A stretch of 33,316 nucleotides of DNA, taken from assembly GCA_030613445.1 (NCBI GenBank), contig JAUWLY010000003.1:1-33316 (forward strand), given 5' to 3'. Numbering within the stretch: the stretch's first letter is position 1; each line of letters begins with the position of its first letter. The translations under genes and the position numbers were made by a program. Shown here piece by piece: positions 24,836 through 31,711 of this stretch. A model generated the notes under the pieces. The model saw nothing but the letters and a program-made list of their open reading frames with translations. It did not search any database and was not told the DNA's origin. The DNA is from Candidatus Stahliibacteriota bacterium. GTDB taxonomy: Bacteria > Hydrothermota > Tepidihabitantia > SM23-42.

Positions 24836-25245
24836 CTTCTACTCCTTAACAGAGCAAGCTGCCCAGCGCCTTTTTGTTTTGCGAGATCAAGGACTGTAAT
24901 AACTTGCTCATACTTAACATTTGGGTCAGTTGATATGATCACTTTTCGCGCCACGCTGCGCGCTAAGAGTTCGGGCAGCAGTTCGGTAAGCCCTTCATAC
25001 GTAACGATTTCTTCATTGAGCAATATCGCACCATCATCGAGTAAGTGAATATTGACCTTTATATCGCTAACATCAGCAGCTCCAGCTTTAGCAACACCTG
25101 GCGCATTGACGAAAATGCCGGATTCAAAAAACAACGGTATTGTCACGATAAAACCGATGACTAATGATAAAGCGATATCAACGAGCGAATTCATGATCAG
25201 CGCTTCCGGCTCGTTTTCAAACCTCAGGCGTTTGCGTCGTCTCAT
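24832..25245 (-). CDS. ExbD/TolR-like protein with intact motor Asp
   Basis: A 137-residue protein, basic at the N-terminus (MRRRKRLRFENEPEALI), then one membrane helix with the motor Asp23 in SLVDIALSLV, and a periplasmic ExbD domain (KVNIHLLDDGAILLNEEIV ... VIISTDPNVKYEQVITVLDLAKQKGA). The ATG at 25245 is one base after the exbB stop; a longer reading from 25329 would run inside exbB and is rejected. Confidence 0.9.
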   Translation of the reverse strand: MRRRKRLRFENEPEALIMNSLVDIALSLVIGFIVTIPLFFESGIFVNAPGVAKAGAADVSDIKVNIHLLDDGAILLNEEIVTYEGLTELLPELLARSVARKVIISTDPNVKYEQVITVLDLAKQKGAGQLALLRSRR

Positions 25246-25246
25246 A

Positions 25247-25969
25247 TTAGAATTTCCATTCAGCCCCGGCTTCAGGTGTATTGAACTGCTGGGGCGCAGG
25301 CTTTGCCCCTGGTGTTGGGGCGGGTGCATCTTTGCTACCAGCTGATTTCTTCTTCAACCTGTCAAACATAACCACAACCCGATCGCTTACGCCATCGAGC
25401 GCCATCGCCATTTCACTGCTTTTCTTGGTAAAATAGTTGTAGAAAAAAAGCGTTGGGATACCAATGAATAGACCGAATGCCGTGGTCATAAGTGCCTCGG
25501 CAATACCTCCTGAAATTACCGCTGGGCCGCCTGAGCCGGTAATTGCGATATTGTGAAAGGACTTAATTAAACCCATTACAGTACCGAGCAGGCCAAGTAA
25601 TGTTGCGGCATTCGCTAAAGTTCCCATGCCGCCAAGGTACCGATCAAATTTCACTTTTTCCTCTATTATAAAACTTGAAAGAATTTCAAATAGATTGTCT
25701 GATTCTAAATGTCGATTATTAAGCGCAACTGTGAATAAGCCGTTCAAGGTGTCTTTCTTCTGCGCGGCATAGTTAAGGGCAGCACTGACACCTTGATTTC
25801 TCAATGTCTGACCGAATTGAATAAATCCCTTGCGTGCATTAAATCCATACTTTCTGAAATATATGAACCTTTCAATAATCAGCGCTAAAGCAACAACCGA
25901 GCAGACGAGTAATATAACCATTACAATACTTCCTTTGAAGATTTCAATAAGTGGTTGCCCTAATATCAT
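25247..25969 (-). CDS. ExbB/TolQ-type proton channel protein
   Basis: A 240-residue inner-membrane protein with three membrane segments (about 13-33, 115-140, 155-180). The diagnostic stretch is TLANAATLLGLLGTVMGLIKSF followed by AEALMTTAFGLFIGIP. It should form the stator channel with the two ExbD-like proteins. The C-terminus is extended by a Pro/Ala-rich tail (about 215-240). AGGAGG lies 4 nt before the ATG. It follows the TPR gene by 41 bp. Confidence 0.93.
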   Translation of the reverse strand: MILGQPLIEIFKGSIVMVILLVCSVVALALIIERFIYFRKYGFNARKGFIQFGQTLRNQGVSAALNYAAQKKDTLNGLFTVALNNRHLESDNLFEILSSFIIEEKVKFDRYLGGMGTLANAATLLGLLGTVMGLIKSFHNIAITGSGGPAVISGGIAEALMTTAFGLFIGIPTLFFYNYFTKKSSEMAMALDGVSDRVVVMFDRLKKKSAGSKDAPAPTPGAKPAPQQFNTPEAGAEWKF

Positions 25970-26010
25970 TCAACCTCCTTTTTTAGCCAAATACTAATAT
26001 TTTTTTCTCA

Positions 26011-28467
26011 TTAAAGGCTATCGGCAATTGCCTCTTCAGTAACTGGCGCGGTGGGTGCAACACCACCTTCACCCAGTAGTTTACTACACATGTCAACGTT
26101 GTGACGAGCATTCTGAAGGTTTGCAGAATTCGGGAATGAGTCAATTACCGCCTGGAAATTAACCAATGCCTCACCGTAATCTTTTAATTTATAGTAGACT
26201 GTCCCAAGGTTGAAATAAACGCCATCCTTTTGTTTCGCCTTAGGGAAATATGATAGATATCTTTTATATAACTCTGACGCCTTTTTCCAGTTCTCAATGT
26301 TCACTGCGGATTCAGCTGCATAGATCAAGGCATCTGGAGCATAGGAAGATGTCGGGAAGTTAATTGTAACCTTGAGGAACTCATCAATTGCTCTAATATA
26401 ATTCTCTTCATCAAAATAATTACGTGCAATCTGGTACTGACCGTCTGCGGCAAGTTCATCATGGGGAAATTTGGCGACAAATAACTTCATATCATCGATA
26501 GATTCAAGACCTTTTCGATAATAGCACATCGCCATACTCTTCCGTGCACTCGTCGCCTCATCTGATGTTGGAAAAAGATCCAGAAATTTTTGGAATTCGC
26601 GAATTGCGTCATCAAAAACCTGTTCATTATAATAACTCTGCCCAATAGCTAATTGACTGGAACGAGCATACTCACTTAACGGATGATTCTCCACTGCCCA
26701 CCTGAACAGAGCACGCGCTTTCTCGTATTCCATGGCTTTGAAATAAGTGTCACCAGCTCGGAAACCAGCCTCGGCTGATTTCGTGCTCAGCGGAAAAGCT
26801 CCCAACAGTTTTTCCCATGCTTCAATCGCCTGACCATAGTATTCAAGTTTATAATAGCTCATGCCGTCATAAAATAAAGCAGGGACCGCACTTCTTTCAT
26901 CTTTCGGATAGGTATTATACACTGCTTCAAAGTCATCAAGTGCCGATGCATAATCGCCTTGATTGTAGTGTGTATAACCAATGCCCAGATGAGCCGCAAT
27001 TATTAATGAAGAATCATCAAAAGGTGTTTCGCTCATACTATTGAAAATCTCAAAAGCTTCTTTTGTCCGATCTTGATTATAGACCGCATAAGCAAGTCCC
27101 AATCTGGCATAAGGAGTTACTTCGATACCGGAAAACCCCTTACTTACTTTTAGATAGTGCTTCTCGGCATCCGCAAAGTTATCTCGGTAGTAACAAGCTT
27201 CACCCAAGAAATACAGCGTTCTACCACGCCATGGATTTTCATCAACTGGAAAGTCTATAATGTACCGACTGCCAAAGGTTATTGTGCGGTCATACTGCTT
27301 CAATTTGTTCAATGAGCACAGTAACATAGCTGCTGCCGGTTCACGCAAACTAGAATTCGGATAATACTGAAGGAGTAATTCGAAATTAGTGGCGGCATGA
27401 TAGTAGTCATCTTTTTGAAAGTATATCATACCGGTCAAATATTCACCGACACTCGAAAGCTCCCCTGACGAGAACATCGTGGCAAGTTGGGATGCAGAAA
27501 CAAGCGCCTGCAAAGTATCTCCGGAAACCAATAAAGCATTGGTTAATTGAAGATTAGCAAAAGACGCGATCTGGGTATTGGGATAATTCGCTCTCACCCT
27601 TTGGAAAGCACTGACCGAACCCAGCCCATCGCCCAGATACATGCGGCAGATGCCGAGAAAATAACTGCTGTGTGCAGCAAGAAGATTATCCGCATGGCGT
27701 GTCAAAGGCAATAGATGTTCTGATGCCGCAGCATAATCCTCTGCATGAACCAAAGATGCCGCAAGGAAATAGTGAGCATAATCATTGAGCGGCGAAAGCG
27801 GATAGTCAAGGATAAAATCCCTGAATTTAATACGAGCACCATCGAAATCCCGGTTAAAGAAAAGAGCCTCCGCTCTTGAAAATTCTGCCAGTACGGCAAT
27901 CGGTGTATTGGAAGCCTGATCGATTATTTCCTTGAACGTAGCTAATGCCTCAAGAGGATCCCCCAATCTTGAAACGGCTTTACCGTAGTAGAATTTCGCT
28001 TCCAAGAGGTCTATACCCTTCAGCTTCTCTTTTGCTTCCTCATAGCTACCACGGAAATAATGAAGCACTCCAAGCGCGAAATTGGCGCGGTTTTCTTCTT
28101 GATATGCGGGATTCTTAAGCAAAGTCTGCAGAATATCCTCTGCTTCAATAAAATTATTCTGCAGGATGTCGATTAACCCGACTGCATAAAGACATTCTGG
28201 CTCAAGATAGCTTAGTTTTCCACGCTCCAGTACTTTCTGGAAATTCTTCTTGGCACTATAGTAATCATTAAGGTTGAAATAACACTCGGCAAGACGGAAT
28301 CGGATCTCATCCACAAACTCACTGCCTGAGTATTTTCCAACCATTGCCTTGAAATAATCCTTTGCATCAAGATAATTTTCCTGGAGGAACAATTGGTGGC
28401 CGATTTCATAATCAGTCACCAATTGATCATAGTCTACCGCGAACAGAAATGCAATCAATAACACCAT
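26011..28467 (-). CDS. Long periplasmic TPR-repeat protein
   Basis: An 818-residue protein with a signal peptide (MVLLIAFLFAVDYD) and then almost only TPR-type helical hairpins, about twenty, each with a Y/F-x-x-A core, such as YYSAKKNFQKVLERGKLS. The style resembles BamD/YbgF (CpoB)-type repeat proteins, where TPRs coordinate outer-membrane and Tol complexes. A genomic place between a PorV-like gene and exbB fits a periplasmic scaffold. The end is a short Pro/Ala stretch. The exact partner cannot be read from sequence. Confidence 0.85.
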   Translation of the reverse strand: MVLLIAFLFAVDYDQLVTDYEIGHQLFLQENYLDAKDYFKAMVGKYSGSEFVDEIRFRLAECYFNLNDYYSAKKNFQKVLERGKLSYLEPECLYAVGLIDILQNNFIEAEDILQTLLKNPAYQEENRANFALGVLHYFRGSYEEAKEKLKGIDLLEAKFYYGKAVSRLGDPLEALATFKEIIDQASNTPIAVLAEFSRAEALFFNRDFDGARIKFRDFILDYPLSPLNDYAHYFLAASLVHAEDYAAASEHLLPLTRHADNLLAAHSSYFLGICRMYLGDGLGSVSAFQRVRANYPNTQIASFANLQLTNALLVSGDTLQALVSASQLATMFSSGELSSVGEYLTGMIYFQKDDYYHAATNFELLLQYYPNSSLREPAAAMLLCSLNKLKQYDRTITFGSRYIIDFPVDENPWRGRTLYFLGEACYYRDNFADAEKHYLKVSKGFSGIEVTPYARLGLAYAVYNQDRTKEAFEIFNSMSETPFDDSSLIIAAHLGIGYTHYNQGDYASALDDFEAVYNTYPKDERSAVPALFYDGMSYYKLEYYGQAIEAWEKLLGAFPLSTKSAEAGFRAGDTYFKAMEYEKARALFRWAVENHPLSEYARSSQLAIGQSYYNEQVFDDAIREFQKFLDLFPTSDEATSARKSMAMCYYRKGLESIDDMKLFVAKFPHDELAADGQYQIARNYFDEENYIRAIDEFLKVTINFPTSSYAPDALIYAAESAVNIENWKKASELYKRYLSYFPKAKQKDGVYFNLGTVYYKLKDYGEALVNFQAVIDSFPNSANLQNARHNVDMCSKLLGEGGVAPTAPVTEEAIADSL

Positions 28468-28537
28468 AAGTTATCCCTTCTCTGTATTCATCTGGTTCCA
28501 TCTATGGCGGGTTGTTTTATGTAGAACACGCGCGAAT

Positions 28538-29842
28538 CTATTCTTGCGGAAGGAATTCAATCTCACCTTCCGGACCTAAGGTGGCTACCCTTGTTAGATA
28601 GTCGCGGAAACTCAATGTTTCGCCCATTTCATCGATCAATAGCATTTCATAATAGTATTTGCCATCAGCAACGACTCGACCGATATCATCGAGTCCGTCC
28701 CAGGAGAGTCTCAGAGGCGGAGCTTCCCATCCCGCATAAGTCCTGACGACTTCTCCATACTGATTCTTTATCAGAAGCTGCCAGCGTTCAATTGGTCTTT
28801 TTGCATTATAATGGACATCCATCCAGGCTATATTCTCCTTCCGACCTGGGGTCGGAGAAAACTGCTTGGGTGAAGCCTCAACCCAGGTTCTAAAACCTGA
28901 GAAATTCACAGAAATCCCCATTTTATGTCTCAGCGGTACCAAATAACTTGAGGCATAATGCAATTCTATGGCATAGTCCAAGCCGACTGAGAATTTATTC
29001 CAGTCCTTTCTTAGACCCAAACCAGCACCGATATGGTTGCGATCAATGCCACCGCGGAGAGTCACCATTGGGTTTATCGGGATAAATTCCATCCCTACAT
29101 GATAATCAACTGCTGTGTAATCCAGAACATTTTTAACAATATCTACAGCAATAATCACTCTCTTCCTATACAATTTCAGCGCTACGCCACCGCGAAAAGT
29201 AATGGGAATCTCATCAGTCTGCGTGTCGTGGGTAAGTTTTGGACCGAGTATATTCTGACAGGTAAGACCGATCGTCAGATTACCGCGCGGGAACAACAGA
29301 ATACCTAGATCACCGCCCATTCCCAACGCACCATATTGGGCTATCTTGCTCGCCATCACCTTAACATTTATACCCACACCAAGCGGTCGCCACGGCTGGT
29401 ATGCATAAGAAAATAAAAAACAATCCTGGTAAAACTTAAACGTACCAAAGGGGTTACCATTTGCGTCCCATGAATCAACGTCACCTGAACCATGATATAT
29501 CAATCCAAAACCCAAGGAGCCGTATTTTCTCGTCGGCAGAGCATAGCCAAGATAGCCGAGTTGAGTGCCCAAAAGTGATAAATAGGATGATTTGATGTTA
29601 TGGGACAAGAGTTGTACTAAACCTGCTGGGTTAAAGTACACTGCTTCTTGATCGTCTGCAAGACCCGTGAATGCTTTGCCCATCGCAATCGTCCTCGGCG
29701 TCATACCATAATTAAGGAGAGCACCGGGAACACCACCATCCTGGGCTTCAACAATAGCAGGCAGTAAGCAGTAGGCAGTAAGCAGCAAAAATAATATTAT
29801 ACGCTCTACGCTCAACGCCTTACGCCTTACGCTCTTTACCAT
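28538..29842 (-). CDS. PorV/PorQ-like outer-membrane beta-barrel with FlgD-Ig tail
   Basis: A 434-residue protein. After a signal peptide (about 1-34) comes the typical opening GALLNYGMTPRTIAMGKAFTG-ADD-EAVYFNPAGL, a mark of PorV/PorQ (UPF0164-like) barrels, then alternating beta strands to about residue 325. A FlgD-type Ig module ends it (RLSWDGLDDIGRVVADGKYYYEM). In T9SS, PorV accepts cargo tails at the outer membrane; the T9SS-tailed peptidases in this window make such a role plausible. The N-terminal 28 codons are built largely from 7-bp repeats. It overlaps the upstream gene by 7 bp. Confidence 0.85.
   Translation of the reverse strand: MVKSVRRKALSVERIILFLLLTAYCLLPAIVEAQDGGVPGALLNYGMTPRTIAMGKAFTGLADDQEAVYFNPAGLVQLLSHNIKSSYLSLLGTQLGYLGYALPTRKYGSLGFGLIYHGSGDVDSWDANGNPFGTFKFYQDCFLFSYAYQPWRPLGVGINVKVMASKIAQYGALGMGGDLGILLFPRGNLTIGLTCQNILGPKLTHDTQTDEIPITFRGGVALKLYRKRVIIAVDIVKNVLDYTAVDYHVGMEFIPINPMVTLRGGIDRNHIGAGLGLRKDWNKFSVGLDYAIELHYASSYLVPLRHKMGISVNFSGFRTWVEASPKQFSPTPGRKENIAWMDVHYNAKRPIERWQLLIKNQYGEVVRTYAGWEAPPLRLSWDGLDDIGRVVADGKYYYEMLLIDEMGETLSFRDYLTRVATLGPEGEIEFLPQE
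29761..29835. repeat. Two heptamer tracts forming the PorV-like signal peptide
   Basis: On the + strand 29761-29788 reads GCAGTAA, GCAGTAG, GCAGTAA, GCAGCAA, and 29801-29835 reads ACGCTCT, ACGCTCA, ACGCCTT, ACGCCTT, ACGCTCT. On the - strand they encode most of residues 3-28 of the PorV-like protein. Confidence 0.93.
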
Positions 29843-31203
29843 ACCACACCTACCTTCATTCTCTTCTCAAATATTGTTGCCGTATGAGTCCACCCTTTTA
29901 TTATGGCATAGTACAGTCCAGTAGCAACTCGTTCGCCTTCATTATTACGGCCGTTCCATGTTATCCTATTGAGACCGCTATGTGCTCCCTCGCTACCCGG
30001 TACGATATCTTCTTTATAGACCAGATTACCAAAGGGATCATAAATCGCGAAAATAACATCACACGAACCACTGAGATAATAGGCGAAATATATCCTATTA
30101 CCTACCATACCCATAGGATTGGGGTAAGCGATAAAAGAATCCGGTACGACTGTTGTATCGATATAGGCCAATATATCGAGATAGCTTCGATACGATACAA
30201 TACTATTTACATTATCTTCTACCCAAAGTGGTGTATTGTCTTCTGCCTGGAAAAACCTCACGGTGAATTGTGCTTCACCATTATTTAGATTTTCAGATGG
30301 GGGGCTGGAAAATGCGAAATCTGAATGTATATCTATTGAGTATCCAGTAGCCGATGTCTTATTCCACATCGAATCTGTTGCATAGACCAATACATCAAAG
30401 TCTTCGTTCACGTATTTATCCTGGGCTTCTCCATCTTTGCCAGGCGTGGCTGAAGTAGCACTTGTTGTATCACCAGGCAGATGTGTTTCACCATCAAGAA
30501 TAACAAGTAGTGCGCCATAAGAACCAGGGCTTATTGCTAGCTGTGACGAAGCATCTGGGGTTATCGAACCGGATGTCACATCATCGAAAAATAAGCGGTG
30601 CTGCAGCCCTGCAGTTCTAAAAGCAAAGGGTAATATCACCGTACCGTTCACCAACTGAACCTGTGCCTGTACAGCAAAAGAATCAGTTGAACTGTAGCTA
30701 ACTGTATGATTTACAGTATCCACGATATTGAACCAATTATCAGTTATAAACACAGTGATGTTGAATTGCCCGCCTGCGGTTTGAGGAGCAGGAGGATTTA
30801 CTCTGCCTGGGGATAATCCAGGTGTGTACATCTGACCTGGAAGCACTGATAATAGTTGAGTTGGGATATTTGATCTAACCTGAAACTGATTTGAAGAACC
30901 TGTATGCCCGCCCCGATCATCACATATCAATGACATAGTATCAGCAGCAAGAGACACGCTTACATTACCTGTCCAAACACCATTGCTGAATTGCACAGTT
31001 TCATTACAATATCTGGGGTTTGCTGGGTCATCCCAGGATGTGTAGATATTAGCCCAGCCACCATAAGGATAGTTACCACCACCAGAATCATAAGCGTTAA
31101 CAGTTATCAGGAAAGATGCTCCAGCGGTCTGCGGTGAGGTAATTGTAGTAAACCCAAAATGATCTAATTGGCTAAAGAGAAGAATTGCGATTAGGCTAAT
31201 CAA
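29836..31203 (-). CDS. Secreted multi-domain beta protein with FlgD-Ig tail
   Basis: A 455-residue protein starting at TTG (31203), which is supported by AGGAGG 4 nt upstream. After a short signal peptide (ISLIAILLFSQ) come repeated Ig-like units; two share the wording S-P-Q-T-A-G-x-x-F-x-I-T-V (near residues 23 and 140). The C-terminus has YPNPM and a FlgD-type Ig module (RITWNGRNNEGERVATGLYYA), close to but not identical with T9SS tails. It is the first gene of the envelope operon. Likely exported; adhesion or structural role is a guess. Confidence 0.75.
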   Translation of the reverse strand: MISLIAILLFSQLDHFGFTTITSPQTAGASFLITVNAYDSGGGNYPYGGWANIYTSWDDPANPRYCNETVQFSNGVWTGNVSVSLAADTMSLICDDRGGHTGSSNQFQVRSNIPTQLLSVLPGQMYTPGLSPGRVNPPAPQTAGGQFNITVFITDNWFNIVDTVNHTVSYSSTDSFAVQAQVQLVNGTVILPFAFRTAGLQHRLFFDDVTSGSITPDASSQLAISPGSYGALLVILDGETHLPGDTTSATSATPGKDGEAQDKYVNEDFDVLVYATDSMWNKTSATGYSIDIHSDFAFSSPPSENLNNGEAQFTVRFFQAEDNTPLWVEDNVNSIVSYRSYLDILAYIDTTVVPDSFIAYPNPMGMVGNRIYFAYYLSGSCDVIFAIYDPFGNLVYKEDIVPGSEGAHSGLNRITWNGRNNEGERVATGLYYAIIKGWTHTATIFEKRMKVGVVW

Positions 31204-31303
31204 TTTGCCTCCTTTCTTTTCTTTTATTCTACTAAAATAAAAATAGAGAGCACATCTCCTAATGATTTAGTCTCTCTTATTTCATAATATTTCCAATGCG
31301 AAA

Positions 31304-31331
31304 AGTATAGTCATTATTCAATCCGTGTCAA
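31304..31331 (-). promoter_or_regulatory. Promoter of the eight-gene envelope operon
   Basis: On the - strand, TTGACA (31326-31331), a 16-bp spacer and TATACT (31304-31309). The predicted leader to the TTG start is about 94 nt. Confidence 0.75.
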
Positions 31332-31666
31332 TAAGAAAAATCCAGTTCATTATAATATATTCGTTAAATGCAAAACTCATGCCAGAAACACTCAATTCAA
31401 GTTTTGAAAAACCATGACAATTTCGATGTTTCATTTTGAACAGTTATATAATAGTATAATATGTTGTCTAAAAAGATAATATAAATAACATCTTTTTCTC
31501 TATAAATTTTTTTGAAATCAAGTTACAGTTTAACAGCTCACCTTTTTCTCATGAATTTTGGAGAAATTTGTTGTAGAATCGTTACATTTGATTCAATCTT
31601 ATGCCTAAAATATACATAACTTTTTTTGCTTTTGACGGTCTAAATTACGTATATAAATTATTGTAG

Positions 31667-31694
31667 TTGACATTATAAGAGGTATGAATATAAT
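31667..31694 (+). promoter_or_regulatory. Consensus promoter of the DUF2723 gene
   Basis: TTGACA (31667-31672), a 16-bp spacer and TATAAT (31689-31694). Transcription should begin near 31701, immediately before AGGAGG (31702-31707), so the leader is only about 11 nt. Confidence 0.88.
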
Positions 31695-31711
31695 AAGGTT
31701 CAGGAGGCTTA

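Larger units (their letters stand above)
31204..31711. other. AT-rich divergent intergenic region
   Basis: 508 bp between the envelope operon and the DUF2723 gene. It carries a leftward promoter (31304-31331) with a ~94-nt leader and a rightward one (31667-31694). A weaker rightward candidate is TTGACG (31632) with TAAATT 16 bp later. I see no ORF, repeat family member or strong terminator in the middle ~330 bp. Confidence 0.6.
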
